Shown in pieces: positions 35,324 to 44,735 of a stretch of DNA of 64,000 bases. Within the stretch, counting starts at the first letter, position 1, and the number at the start of each line of letters is the position of its first letter. The position numbers were made by a program, and so were the translations under genes. The stretch covers positions 682,001 through 746,000 of the forward strand of contig CBDBIW010000015.1 of the NCBI GenBank assembly GCA_965206015.1, written 5' to 3'. The DNA comes from JAJCYL01 sp965206015. GTDB lineage: Bacteria > Bacteroidota > Bacteroidia > Cytophagales > Cyclobacteriaceae. The notes beneath the pieces are model-generated. The model had not been told where the DNA came from. It saw only the letters and a program-made list of their open reading frames with translations, and made no database searches.

Positions 35324-37564
35324 TTAAAACCTCAGCCTCAATCCTAGTAAGAAATTTCTTCCAGCCTGAGGATAATAATAATTCTCTCTTACAGCGTAGC
35401 TGCCTCCAAAATAACCAAACGTATAACCGTTAGATTCATATTCCACACCGAGTACATTGTTGATCAACAACTTAATCTCAATTTCTTTAATTAACTGCGA
35501 AGTGAAATTAAATCCTGCCTGAAAGTCGTTTACAAAGTAAGCGTCGATGTTGCGATCTTCATTTGATGTATTATCCAGGTATTGTTTTCCTACATATTTT
35601 GAAATGATAGAGGCGGTCATAAAGTTGCTTGGAGAAAGCGTCCAGTTAGAAGTCACAATTGTATTTGGCGAAAAGGAAATGTCCGTATCCCTGAAATCAT
35701 TCTCCAATACATTGAACTCATCAAAGGTATCTCCATAGTCATATAAAACCTCTGTGAAATTTTCAATCTTATTTTGACTAAGTGTTACATTACCGCTCCA
35801 ATTAAGCATATCTGTGAGTTGGATACCACCCGAGATTTCAATTCCGGTTCTGTGGCTATTTGGAGCGTTGGTCCGAATATTTGAACCCACATCATTTAAC
35901 TCACCAGTAAGTACCAATTGATTCTTATAGTTCATGTAATAGGTATTTACATCGAAAATTATGTTTGCACCCGAAACTTTGCAGCCTATTTCCAGGTCCC
36001 TAAGGGTCTCATGCTTGGGCAATGAGGGAGAATCAATGAAATCATTGCGGTCTGGTTCGCGGTTTCCTATAGCATAGGACGCATAAAGGCTGCTGTTATT
36101 GGTCACCGCATATGACAATCCAAACTTTGGGTTAAAAAATACAAAGTCATTTCCTATGTCAATAATCTGGCGGTCACTATCAACTCCAACAGATTGATAA
36201 TTTACAGTTCTAAGCTGCAAGTCTCCATACAAATTAACCTTATCACTTAGACCATAATTGAGTTTCAAAAAACTATTGAAATCCTTCTTCTCCCCAACAT
36301 TGTCATAATAACGCTCTCTAATATTACTACTTGACCCATATTGAGCCCAAATAACCTCACCGAAATGGTCTCCGGAATAGTAGTGATATCCTCCGCCCAA
36401 CGTGGCATTTACTTTACTTTCATTGAAGTTTAAGCCATAGGTGAAACCATAAAAATCGTTATCCAGCCATCTCCTTCTGATTATATCCGATTCAGTCACA
36501 GTCTCAGACCCAACCGTAACATAAGGCAATCCATAATCTTCCAATAGGTCCTCTCCTTCCTTGAATTGCTCAAAATATCCCCTGCCATAGGTATAGTGGC
36601 CCGATAGATTGAAAGACATGCTATTACCAAGGCTTTGACTTAAATGGAGTTGATAGTGATCTTGAGTATAATTATCAACTTCATTGTCGTAAAAATACCA
36701 GTTGAAAGTGCGTCCATCATTACGGATATTCTTTGCCTGTTCAGCATTGAGACCATTATTAGCAAGAACTTCCTCAATACCGTCTCTATCATTGTCAAGT
36801 ACGGCCTCAGGAGTGCCATACCATGCTTGATAAGTGACTTCTTTACCACCAAAAACCAAGGCTTTCAGCGTAGTACTTTTCCCAATATATGACCCGGAGA
36901 GAAAGTAAGACTTCAAATCAGCACTTGCCCTATCAACATAACCATCGGAGGCAATTTTGGACAATCTGCCTTCAAATGACCAGTGGTTATTAATCAATCC
37001 TGAATTGATAATTATATTGTGTTTTCTGGTTCCAAATGAACCTACAGAATTATTGATCTCACCAAAGGCCTCATTTGCCGGGGCACTTGTTTCCATATTT
37101 ACGGACGCTCCAAAAGCACCCGCTCCATTGGTCGAAGTTCCTACACCTCTTTGGATCTGAATAGAATTAAGTGAAGATGAAAAGTCTGGTAAATTGACCC
37201 AAAATGTCCCTTGGGATTCAGCATCATTGTAGGGTATCCCATTGATGGTAATATTGATTCGAGTAGCATCACTGCCCCGTATTCTCATTCCAGTGTAACC
37301 AACACCTGTGCCTGCATCAGAAGTAGTAACCAGCGATGGAGTAAGTCTCAATAGGAATGGCATGTCCTGGCCAAGGTTCCTACTCTCAATGTCCTCTTTT
37401 TCAAGATTGGTGTAAGCAACGGGAGTCTTTTCACCTGCTCTGGTGGTGGAGATAACAATCTCATCCAAACTAATTGTTTTTACCGAGTCAGCGGCTTCGT
37501 TTTGTGCCGTTACGATCTTTGAAATCAGCATTTCTGCCAAAATCAATAGCATTAAATTTTTCAT
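35324..37564 (-). CDS. TonB-dependent outer-membrane receptor under TPP control
   Basis: 746 residues. Signal peptide at the N terminus (MKNLMLLILAEMLISKIVTA), TonB box-like KTISLDEIVISTTRAGE, then the plug (LTPSLVTTSDAGTGVGYTGM, IQRGVGTSTNGAGAFGASVN) and a 22-strand barrel ending in LLGLRLRF. Lacks the CarboxypepD_reg or STN domains of SusC. The TPP riboswitch in the leader indicates that its cargo is thiamin or a precursor; TPP-controlled receptors of this type are known in Bacteroidota. Confidence 0.88.
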   Translation of the reverse strand: MKNLMLLILAEMLISKIVTAQNEAADSVKTISLDEIVISTTRAGEKTPVAYTNLEKEDIESRNLGQDMPFLLRLTPSLVTTSDAGTGVGYTGMRIRGSDATRINITINGIPYNDAESQGTFWVNLPDFSSSLNSIQIQRGVGTSTNGAGAFGASVNMETSAPANEAFGEINNSVGSFGTRKHNIIINSGLINNHWSFEGRLSKIASDGYVDRASADLKSYFLSGSYIGKSTTLKALVFGGKEVTYQAWYGTPEAVLDNDRDGIEEVLANNGLNAEQAKNIRNDGRTFNWYFYDNEVDNYTQDHYQLHLSQSLGNSMSFNLSGHYTYGRGYFEQFKEGEDLLEDYGLPYVTVGSETVTESDIIRRRWLDNDFYGFTYGLNFNESKVNATLGGGYHYYSGDHFGEVIWAQYGSSSNIRERYYDNVGEKKDFNSFLKLNYGLSDKVNLYGDLQLRTVNYQSVGVDSDRQIIDIGNDFVFFNPKFGLSYAVTNNSSLYASYAIGNREPDRNDFIDSPSLPKHETLRDLEIGCKVSGANIIFDVNTYYMNYKNQLVLTGELNDVGSNIRTNAPNSHRTGIEISGGIQLTDMLNWSGNVTLSQNKIENFTEVLYDYGDTFDEFNVLENDFRDTDISFSPNTIVTSNWTLSPSNFMTASIISKYVGKQYLDNTSNEDRNIDAYFVNDFQAGFNFTSQLIKEIEIKLLINNVLGVEYESNGYTFGYFGGSYAVRENYYYPQAGRNFLLGLRLRF

Positions 37565-37611
37565 TCTTACTCAATAAATCGTTTAAACATTAACAAAACC
37601 CATTAACAAAA

Positions 37612-37745
37612 CCAAGGGGTGGTTCTGTCTTTTAGTTTACCATACCTCCCTGCGTCGGCATTATCCGGATCAGGTTCAATGGGTATAATCTCAGCCTGTT
37701 GTTAACCTTTCGATTACTCAGAAAAGCGAGGCACCCCTTACTGTG
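37612..37745 (-). promoter_or_regulatory. TPP (thiamin pyrophosphate) riboswitch
   Basis: The leader shows the THI-box core: ggggtgcc near 37730-37740, ggctgagattatacccattg, aacctgatccggataatgcc and gacgcagggagg. A downstream caccccttgg (about 37610-37622) is complementary to the 5' aaggggtg, so ligand binding at the aptamer and that pairing may compete. This would place the switch before translation or transcription of the receptor, which starts ~50 bp further on. Confidence 0.88.
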
Positions 37746-37761
37746 TCAAAGGTAATGTTGT

Positions 37762-38280
37762 TTAGCTAAATCTCAATGTATCAATTGAGTTAAGTGCCAT
37801 TTCTAACCTTTGAGTACCTAAACCTTTTATCACACAATACAACGCTCCATTAGTTTCCATCTCTTCTTGGTACATGGAAAAAAGTCTATCCCTGTCATCC
37901 GGGTTTTCCCTTAAGGTGCCAGGTTCCCATGGAATATCGGGTTTTAACAAGAGGTGCAGATCGTATGATCTACTTTCCAGAAGGGTGAGAATGCGGCTGT
38001 CACACCGGTCATATTTATAGCAACTCCAAATTTTAATAACCAGCAAGTTCGTGTCACAAATGATCATATCAGGATGTGATGCCAACGCCTCATTTTCCAG
38101 GTTCACTTGTCCCTTAGCAACCTCGACCAGGTCCTTTTCCACGTAATTGCCTGAGGTCTTTTCTAAATAAGAACGAGCGAATTCAGTGACCTCTATCGCA
38201 TGATAATGTGTCACCAGTTGATTAGCCAAAGTAGATTTCCCGCTCGATTCGGGGCCGACAATAGCAATTTTTAGAGTCAC
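37762..38280 (-). CDS. NadR-like ATPase/kinase
   Basis: 172 residues. P-loop GPESSGKST at residues 9-17, then VTEFARSYLE and CDTNLLVIKIWSCYKY. The sequence matches the AAA-type NadR kinase-like domain without the adenylyltransferase domain. Related proteins in Bacteroidota stand near thiamin-uptake genes. It ends 17 bp before the riboswitch leader; the receptor is downstream, so it is upstream of the switch and probably not itself controlled by it. Substrate (nicotinamide riboside or thiamin) is uncertain. Confidence 0.78.
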   Translation of the reverse strand: MTLKIAIVGPESSGKSTLANQLVTHYHAIEVTEFARSYLEKTSGNYVEKDLVEVAKGQVNLENEALASHPDMIICDTNLLVIKIWSCYKYDRCDSRILTLLESRSYDLHLLLKPDIPWEPGTLRENPDDRDRLFSMYQEEMETNGALYCVIKGLGTQRLEMALNSIDTLRFS

Positions 38281-38410
38281 TGGAACTTATCCTTAAATTA
38301 ATTTAGTTGAGAACAAGCATTTAAATTAGATTTATTGTTACAAACTGTCGAGGAAGTGGCAATAAATAATTGGCATAATTGTGGCTTATAAATCAATACA
38401 TAAGTTTCAA

Positions 38411-38803
38411 ATGAGAATTTTTAGATTGGTATTCATAACAATTGCATGGCTGGGCATCAACCATTATTCAATGGCTCAAGATGTTTTAGTCGATGTAAGT
38501 GCCACGTTGAAAGCGGGTAGTTCCAGGGAATTGGTCAAATTCTGCAATGACGTAGTTGAGTTAAAAATTGACGGAGAAAGCTCCAATTACAGTAGAACAC
38601 AAGCTGAATTCATTCTAAAGGATTTTTTCAAGAAGAATGAAGCTTCAGGTTTCGAATATGTATTTGAAGGCAATTCGCGTGAAGGTTTGAAATATGCCAT
38701 TGGAACATACTCATATAAAGGAGGTTCTTATCGCGTTTACATTCTGTTCAAGAAAGCAGGCGATGCTTTAATGATTGATACCCTCGATTTCACCAAAGAA
38801 TAG
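38411..38803 (+). CDS. DUF4783 secreted protein
   Basis: Residues after the signal (RIFRLVFITIAWLGINHYSM) form a compact alpha+beta domain of ~110 residues: FCNDVVELKIDGESSNYSRT, DFFKKNEASGFEYVFEG, SYKGGSYRVYILFKKAGDAL. This is the DUF4783 family, in a NTF2-like fold class. I chose ATG 38411; the frame goes up to 38381. It lies 15 bp before nadC, its constant neighbour in Bacteroidota; a functional link is inferred only from position. Confidence 0.78.
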   Translation: MRIFRLVFITIAWLGINHYSMAQDVLVDVSATLKAGSSRELVKFCNDVVELKIDGESSNYSRTQAEFILKDFFKKNEASGFEYVFEGNSREGLKYAIGTYSYKGGSYRVYILFKKAGDALMIDTLDFTKE

Positions 38804-38818
38804 CACTTACTTCGCTCC

Positions 38819-39682
38819 ATGAATTTACCCTATCTTGCTGATGAGGCATTAAACCGATTTATAGAATCAGCACTGAAGGAGGACATTGGAGGTGGTGATC
38901 ATTCTTCCCTGGGTGCCATTCCCGCAGATGCCGAAAGCTCGGCCCATTTGAAGATCAAAGGTGAAGGTGTTCTGGCTGGAACGATTTTGGCTAACAGGAT
39001 TTTCAGAGCAGTAGATCCCGACCTCAAAGTATCCAATTATCTGAAAGATGGGGACCTTGTAAAGTTCGGTAACATTGGATTGGAAGTTCAGGGGAAAGCC
39101 ATTTCTATTCTTTCGGCAGAACGCTTAGTACTTAACTGCATGCAAAGAATGAGCGGCATAGCCACCAAAACCCGAAACCTGGTCGAAATGATCAGCCATA
39201 CGAAAGCCAGGTTATTAGATACCCGAAAGACTACACCAAACGCCCGAATAATAGAAAAATGGGCAGTGGCTATTGGAGGTGGGCAAAATCATCGGTTTGG
39301 TCTTGATGACATGGTTATGCTGAAAGACAATCACAATGACTTTGCCGGTGGCATTGGTGCCTCCATAGCATCGACCAGGGAATACCTGGCCAAAAATGAT
39401 CTTCAACTTAAAATAGAGGTAGAAACCCGAAATATAGAAGAAGTAAATGAGGTGCTTTCAACCGGAGGAGTTGATGTAATTATGCTTGACAACTTCAATC
39501 TGCGGCTGTTGCATCAGGCAGTGGAAATGATTGGCAATAAATGTCAAACTGAAGCTTCAGGTGGAATAACAGAAAGCACCATCAAAGACATCGCAGAAAC
39601 GGGTGTAGATTTTATCTCGGTTGGTGCCCTGACACACTCCTATGAAAGTCTGGATATTAGTCTGAAGGCAAGTATCAAATAA
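38819..39682 (+). CDS. nadC: Nicotinate-nucleotide pyrophosphorylase (carboxylating)
   Basis: 287 residues. Makes nicotinate mononucleotide from quinolinate and PRPP for NAD synthesis. Family features: EDIGGGDHSSL near the N terminus, LNCMQRMSGIATKTR, LLDTRKTTPNARIIEKWAV, the GGGQNHRFGLDDMVMLKDNH signature, EVETRN and LDNF, then SGGITE near the end. Follows DUF4783 by 15 bp and precedes a hairpin. Confidence 0.96.
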   Translation: MNLPYLADEALNRFIESALKEDIGGGDHSSLGAIPADAESSAHLKIKGEGVLAGTILANRIFRAVDPDLKVSNYLKDGDLVKFGNIGLEVQGKAISILSAERLVLNCMQRMSGIATKTRNLVEMISHTKARLLDTRKTTPNARIIEKWAVAIGGGQNHRFGLDDMVMLKDNHNDFAGGIGASIASTREYLAKNDLQLKIEVETRNIEEVNEVLSTGGVDVIMLDNFNLRLLHQAVEMIGNKCQTEASGGITESTIKDIAETGVDFISVGALTHSYESLDISLKASIK

Positions 39683-39711
39683 AAAAAGGAGCCGGATTCC
39701 ATCCCGGCTCC
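39680..39711 (-). terminator. Hairpin with T-run on the minus side
   Basis: ggagccgg (39688-39695) pairs with ccggctcc (39704-39711). In the minus sense it is followed by seven to eight T (39680-39687), so it can end minus-strand transcription, likely that of the VOC gene before IS1 inserted. It may also serve nadC from the plus side, where a T-run is lacking. Confidence 0.6.
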
Positions 39712-39756
39712 CGGTCATTCCTAAATTGACCTTATATGACCTTAAATTCTTTTTCC

Positions 39757-40490
39757 GGCATTGCTAATTAAATATAGTTAATATTTCATTTCGATGATGC
39801 ATCAAAAGCAAAACGGATAAAGTAAGCATCTCAATACTTTTTGAATAGCCCTTTGATTTTCTTCTCATTCTTGCCAAAAAATGCCTGAACAAGCTATTAT
39901 AGCCTTCTACGGTAAAAGTTTCTGCTTTTGATTGAATGTGTTTGTCTTTAGGGACCATGTGCTCGTATGACTTCCAGTAATCACTTGCTATAGTATTCAT
40001 CCGGTTAGTGCCTATTAGTCCCCAGAGCTTTTTTGCTGTCTCAGTACTTCTGTCGCCAATAACGAAATTGATGAACTTTTTCCCATATCGATCAACAGCC
40101 ATCCAAATCCAGCAATAGTGTTTCCAATGTAGCTGTGCATCTGGTCAAGCTCTACGAAATCCACTTCGGAACCGCTATTGGACAAGGACTGCACTTGTTG
40201 GCCAAAACCCCTTGTCCAGTTTAACACAGATACATTGCTCACGTTGAGTATTCTACCGATTGACCGAAAACCCAACCCTTCAAGATATAATTGCAGGGCG
40301 TATTTTTTCAACTCTTTTGGTTTGGCCGTAGATTTTTGTTGTACCGTATAGTGGTAGCCGCATTTTTTACACTTATACCTTTGTTTTCCTTTTATCTTGC
40401 CGGATTTAATGACAGCACGGTTTGAACACTTAGGACAATTCATGGCTTTTTTCTGTAAAAATCAGAAAACTATATATAATTAGCAATACC
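39757..40490. mobile_element. IS1-family insertion sequence
   Basis: Imperfect 23-bp inverted repeats: ggcattgctaattaaatata at 39757 and, at 40468-40490, the complement of ggtattgctaattatatata. The 734-bp length fits IS1. It carries the two-frame transposase described below. I saw no clear 8-9-bp target duplication. Confidence 0.85.
39764..40443 (-). pseudogene. IS1 transposase, InsA and InsB frames out of register
   Basis: The 142-residue first frame (from 40443) has the zinc-finger-like start MNCPKCSNRAVIKSG, KCKKCGYHYTV, helix-turn-helix SIGRILNVSNVSVLNWTRG and the catalytic Asp region EVDFVELDQMHSYIGN. The second frame (39764-40102) begins as MAVDRYGKKFINFVIGD and continues to a catalytic C-terminal part (TFTVEGYNSLFRHFLARMRR). 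They join at YIGN/YCWIWMAVDRY near 40120 with a frame change. Members in this phylum usually read YIGN-K-K-x-YCWIW, so a short deletion may have broken the gene; a programmed frameshift is the alternative, but no slippery A-run is present here. Confidence 0.7.
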
Positions 40491-40671
40491 AGAATTCTAT
40501 AGTAGTTAGTAGTTGTGACATATTGAAATTCATAGGTCTCTGCTTTGGACTTGAAGGACAGGAAACCTGTGGCTGAGATCAGAACAAACGGCTCCGATCA
40601 GAATAAAATGCTTGATTTTCATAGTTATAGTTTTTCAGTTTAGTTTTCAAAAATTGAGATAGGACTATGGT

Positions 40672-41064
40672 TTAGCCTTTGGAAGCGATTTCAATCAAAT
40701 TTCCATCCGGGTCTTGAATAACGCTTTCGTAGTACCCGTCTCCCGTTGTCCTCGGTTCTGAACAGATGGTTACCCCAACAGAACGCAATTTAGTGGTTAG
40801 CATATCGACCTCTTTGGGAGAACCAACTCCCATGGCGAAATGCACCAATCCTGTATAAATGTTGGACTCGAGTGGGTTACTTTTAATTCCATCCATCTGC
40901 ATGATTTCAAGTCGACTGCCTGAATCGAACTGAAGGAAGTAGGAGGAGAATTTCTTATCGTGATTAGTGTACTTCTCGTTTGATGTTGCTCCTAATTGTT
41001 GAACATAGAATTCCCGGAGTTCCTCTAGTTGATTGGTCCAAATGGCTAGATGTTCGATATGCAT
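40672..41064 (-). CDS. VOC-superfamily (glyoxalase-like) protein
   Basis: 130 residues with two beta-alpha-beta-beta-beta modules. Metal-ligand-like positions are His in MHIEHLAIW, Glu in SRLEIMQ, His in GLVHFAMG and Glu in NLIEIASKG. This set of four resembles glyoxalase I and related lyases and dioxygenases; reaction not set. Stands alone between IS1 and leuS, transcribed away from leuS. Confidence 0.85.
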   Translation of the reverse strand: MHIEHLAIWTNQLEELREFYVQQLGATSNEKYTNHDKKFSSYFLQFDSGSRLEIMQMDGIKSNPLESNIYTGLVHFAMGVGSPKEVDMLTTKLRSVGVTICSEPRTTGDGYYESVIQDPDGNLIEIASKG

Positions 41065-41161
41065 ATGACTGAATTGATATATAGTGATACAATATAAGCG
41101 GTTCGTAATTATGATACTTCATTCATTGGGGTGTTTGATGGTCAGTCTACCCTTAAACCTC

Positions 41162-41169
41162 TACTTTTG
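41162..41169 (+). promoter_or_regulatory. Putative -7 box TACTTTTG of leuS
   Basis: Matches TAnnTTTG, 20 bp before the ATG; same position and same bases as before serS. Confidence 0.4.
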
Positions 41170-41189
41170 CACCTCTAAATTTTAATAGA

Positions 41190-43811
41190 ATGGCAGCGTA
41201 TCCTTTCAGGGAAATAGACAAAAAGTGGCAGAAATACTGGAATGACAACAAAACTTTCAAAACCCCTGAAAGTCAGGATAAACCCAAATACTATGCATTG
41301 GACATGTTCCCTTATCCGTCAGGAACCGGACTTCACGTGGGTCACCCTCTGGGATACATTGCAACAGACATTGTATCCAGGTACAAACGGCTGAAAGGCT
41401 TTAACGTCCTGCATCCTATGGGTTTTGACTCATTTGGATTACCGGCGGAATTATATGCCATTAAAACTGGTCAGCACCCAGCTGATACAACGGAGAACAA
41501 CATCAAGCACTTCAAAGAGCAAATGGAAGTGCTTGGGTTCTCCTATGATTGGGATAAGGAGGTTAGAACCAGCGATTCGAGTTATTACAAATGGTCGCAA
41601 TGGATTTTTTTGAAGCTTTTTGAACAAGGTTTGGCTTATGAAGCTGATGCCATAATAAACTGGTGTCCTAATGATCGCACTGTTCTGGCAAATGAGGAAG
41701 TCAAGAACGGCATGTGCGACCGTTGTGGTAATCCCGTTATCCGACGCAAAATGCGTCAATGGATTCTCAAAATCACCGAATATGCTGATAGACTATTAGA
41801 TGATTTAGAAGGGCTGGATTGGCCGGAATCAATTAAACTTTCCCAGATTAATTGGATTGGCAAGTCTCATGGTGCTGAACTTAACTTTAAGGAAAAATTA
41901 ACGGGTGAAAATATAACCGTTTATACTACACGTCCTGATACAATCTATGGAGCGACGTACATGGTGCTGGCTCCGGAACATTCGCTGGTGGATAAGATCA
42001 CTACTGAAGATCAAAGATCTGCTGTTGATTCCTATATCCGGGAAGCGAGCAAAAAAAGTGACCTCGAGAGAGCAGAATTGAACAAAACTAAAACTGGAGT
42101 CTTCACTGGTGCCTATGCCATTAATCCGGTTAATGGGGCTGAAAATCCCATCTGGATATCAGATTATGTCTTGATCTCTTATGGGACTGGAGCGATTATG
42201 GCCGTTCCCGGGGGAGACGAACGTGACTTCGAATTTGCCAAGAAATTTGATCTGCCTATTATCCAGGTTGTTACTCCTGACGGTAAGGAAATACCGGATC
42301 AGCAAGAAGCCTATCCGGGCCATGGATTAATGCTGAATTCGGGTGATTATGACGGGATGGACAGCAAGGAGTTTACGAAGGTAATCATCAAACGATTTGA
42401 GGAAGAGGGAGTAGGTAAAGGAGCTATCAATTTCAAGTTGCGTGACTGGATATTTACTCGCCAACGTTATTGGGGAGAACCCATACCGATTGTTCATTGT
42501 GATGACTGTGGTGTGGTGCCGGTACCTGAAGATCAGTTACCGGTCACACTGCCGGAAGTGGAGTCTTATTCACCCACAGAAGAAGGTGATTCTCCATTGG
42601 CCAAGGTTGAAGAATGGGTAAATACCAGATGCCCAAAGTGTGGAAAATCAGGTAAAAGAGAGACCAACACTATGCCTCAGTGGGCCGGAAGTTGTTGGTA
42701 CTATTTGCGCTATATCGATCCCACAAACGACAAAGAAGTAGTCAACAAGGAGAAAGAAAAATACTGGATGAATGTTGACCTCTATGTGGGTGGGGCAGAA
42801 CATGCGGTACTTCACTTACTCTATGCCAGATTCTGGCACAAGGTATTGTTCGACTTGGGTTATGTGAGCACCAATGAACCTTTTCAAAAGCTGGTCAATC
42901 AAGGAATGATCCAGGGAAGGTCAAACTTTATTTATCGGATTAAAGGGGAAAACAAGTATGTCTCCTACGGGTTGAAAAAAGACCATGATGTGACTGTTCA
43001 CAATATTGACATCAGCATAGTCCGTAATGACACCTTGGATATAGATGCCTTCAAGCAGACCAGAGGGGATGCAAAGGATGCAGAATTTATTCTGGAGGAT
43101 GGGAAGTACATCTGTGGTTGGGAAGTTGAGAAGATGTCCAAGTCGAAATACAACGTGGTCAATCCTGACGGGATCGTGGAGAAATATGGTGCCGATACCA
43201 TGCGCATGTATGAGATGTTTCTAGGACCCCTGGAACAGTTTAAACCCTGGAATACACAGGGAATTGATGGAGCGTTTAAGTTTTTGAGGCGATTCTGGAA
43301 TTTGTTCCATGAGGGAGAAATATTCAATGTGTCGGATGAGAATCCTACAAATGCAGAATTGAAAGTTTTGCATAAGACAATAAAGAAGGTGGAATATGAT
43401 GTAGAAAATCTCTCGTTCAACACGTCGGTCAGTGCTTTTATGATCTGCGTGAATGAGTTGATGGCATTGAAATGTAACAAGCGCCAAATCCTTGAACCAT
43501 TAACATTAATCGTGAGCCCATATACCCCTCATATCTGCGAGGAGTTATGGAATAAATTGGGTCATACCGAAGGTGTCAGTTATGAAAGTTTTCCGGAACA
43601 TGACGAGAAATATATTCAGGAGGATACTTATGAGTATCCCGTCTCGGTAAATGGAAAAATGAGGGCAAAAATGACTTTTGCACTGGATATGGACATTGCA
43701 GAAATTGAACAGGAAGTTTTGTCATCCGAGGCTATTCAAAAGTGGTTAGAAGGAAAAACACCAAAGAAAGTGATCATCATACCTAAAAAGATCGTAAACA
43801 TTGTCATTTAA
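41190..43811 (+). CDS. leuS: Leucyl-tRNA synthetase
   Basis: 873 residues, class I. The HIGH signature is HVGH at residues 49-52 (YPSGTGLHVGHPLGY), and the KMSKS loop is EKMSKSKYNVV at about 648. The CP1 editing domain (TTRPDTIYGATYMVLAPEH) lies between. Zinc-binding cysteines are seen in CDDCGVVPVP and CPKCGKSG. An unusual 50-residue stretch near the end of the catalytic domain (QGRSNFIYRIKGENKYVSYG) is typical of Bacteroidota LeuS. modA starts 11 bp after the stop. Confidence 0.97.
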   Translation: MAAYPFREIDKKWQKYWNDNKTFKTPESQDKPKYYALDMFPYPSGTGLHVGHPLGYIATDIVSRYKRLKGFNVLHPMGFDSFGLPAELYAIKTGQHPADTTENNIKHFKEQMEVLGFSYDWDKEVRTSDSSYYKWSQWIFLKLFEQGLAYEADAIINWCPNDRTVLANEEVKNGMCDRCGNPVIRRKMRQWILKITEYADRLLDDLEGLDWPESIKLSQINWIGKSHGAELNFKEKLTGENITVYTTRPDTIYGATYMVLAPEHSLVDKITTEDQRSAVDSYIREASKKSDLERAELNKTKTGVFTGAYAINPVNGAENPIWISDYVLISYGTGAIMAVPGGDERDFEFAKKFDLPIIQVVTPDGKEIPDQQEAYPGHGLMLNSGDYDGMDSKEFTKVIIKRFEEEGVGKGAINFKLRDWIFTRQRYWGEPIPIVHCDDCGVVPVPEDQLPVTLPEVESYSPTEEGDSPLAKVEEWVNTRCPKCGKSGKRETNTMPQWAGSCWYYLRYIDPTNDKEVVNKEKEKYWMNVDLYVGGAEHAVLHLLYARFWHKVLFDLGYVSTNEPFQKLVNQGMIQGRSNFIYRIKGENKYVSYGLKKDHDVTVHNIDISIVRNDTLDIDAFKQTRGDAKDAEFILEDGKYICGWEVEKMSKSKYNVVNPDGIVEKYGADTMRMYEMFLGPLEQFKPWNTQGIDGAFKFLRRFWNLFHEGEIFNVSDENPTNAELKVLHKTIKKVEYDVENLSFNTSVSAFMICVNELMALKCNKRQILEPLTLIVSPYTPHICEELWNKLGHTEGVSYESFPEHDEKYIQEDTYEYPVSVNGKMRAKMTFALDMDIAEIEQEVLSSEAIQKWLEGKTPKKVIIIPKKIVNIVI

Positions 43812-43822
43812 CTGATAAGCTG

Positions 43823-44566
43823 ATGGCAAGGGTTATTCTGTTATTAGGTATTTCTGTCTTGTCCTTAACGTCTAGTGCTCAGAAACTTCGGGTGGCAATA
43901 GCCTCCAGCCTCTTGCTTCCTTTTCAGGAAATAGAGCAGCAATTTGAGGCCAAACATGGTATCGATCTTGAATTGATCTCGGGATCATCTGGTTCATTAA
44001 CGACTCAAATTATTAACAGAGCTCCTTACGATCTTTTTATTTCTGCGAATAAGGATTTTCCAGATAGACTCTTCGCTGACGGGCTATCAACCATGGAGCC
44101 AGAAGTACTTTTCAGTGGACAGGTTTACTTTTGGAGTGAAAAAGAAATAAAGACTGATCTAGCAATCTTTCTGGCAGCCGGTGGATTTCGACGGATCGCA
44201 ATCGCCAATCCAGAATTGGCCCCCTATGGGACGACAGCGAAGGACTGGCTAATCAGAAAAAATCTTTGGGGTGGCATAGGATCTAAATTGGTTTTTGGTA
44301 ATGCCATCGGCCAGGTAAATCATTATATATCCACCAGCACCGTTGATGCGGCATTCTCCTCCAATTCAGCAGCCTTCTCTGACCAACTCAAAGGAGTAGG
44401 TTTTTGGTATCCCATTACTGGAGTAGATATTTTACTGGTACCTTATTTTGTTGTGTTAATGAAATCGTCAACTTCCGAAAGTGAATCAAAGGACTTTGTA
44501 ACATACCTGTCAGGCGGGGAACCAAAAGAGCTTTTGCTCCAATATGGTTTCGTGGTTATTGATTGA
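43823..44566 (+). CDS. modA: Molybdate ABC transporter substrate-binding protein
   Basis: 247 residues. The signal peptide (ARVILLLGISVLSLTSSAQ) leads to VAIASSLLLPFQEIEQQFEA, the ModA start. Ligand-contact regions SGSSGSLTTQIINRAPYDLF and SANKDFPDRL follow, and the second lobe has ANPELAPYGTTAKDWL. Periplasmic. It is 1.66 kb from modB, separated by debris and the YebC gene, so it is not in the modBC operon. It lies 11 bp after leuS and may depend on that promoter. Confidence 0.9.
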   Translation: MARVILLLGISVLSLTSSAQKLRVAIASSLLLPFQEIEQQFEAKHGIDLELISGSSGSLTTQIINRAPYDLFISANKDFPDRLFADGLSTMEPEVLFSGQVYFWSEKEIKTDLAIFLAAGGFRRIAIANPELAPYGTTAKDWLIRKNLWGGIGSKLVFGNAIGQVNHYISTSTVDAAFSSNSAAFSDQLKGVGFWYPITGVDILLVPYFVVLMKSSTSESESKDFVTYLSGGEPKELLLQYGFVVID

Positions 44567-44583
44567 GATCATGAATAACAAAC

Positions 44584-44661
44584 CGTCATCCTGAGCAGAG
44601 TGAAGAATCCCATTAATTGGCAGGAGATTCTTCACTCCATTTCATTGCGTTCTGAATGACG
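44584..44661. repeat. Dispersed repeat copy, inverted arms
   Basis: A 12-bp perfect inverted pair (gagtgaagaatc at 44598-44609, gattcttcactc at 44626-44637) and outer cgtcat/atgacg ends (44584-44589, 44656-44661). Located 17 bp after modA. Confidence 0.65.
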
Positions 44662-44735
44662 TTCTATTTATGTTTCTCAGTGCATTTTCAAACTTGTTAC
44701 TCACACCCACATCCACACACAAACCCACACTCTAT

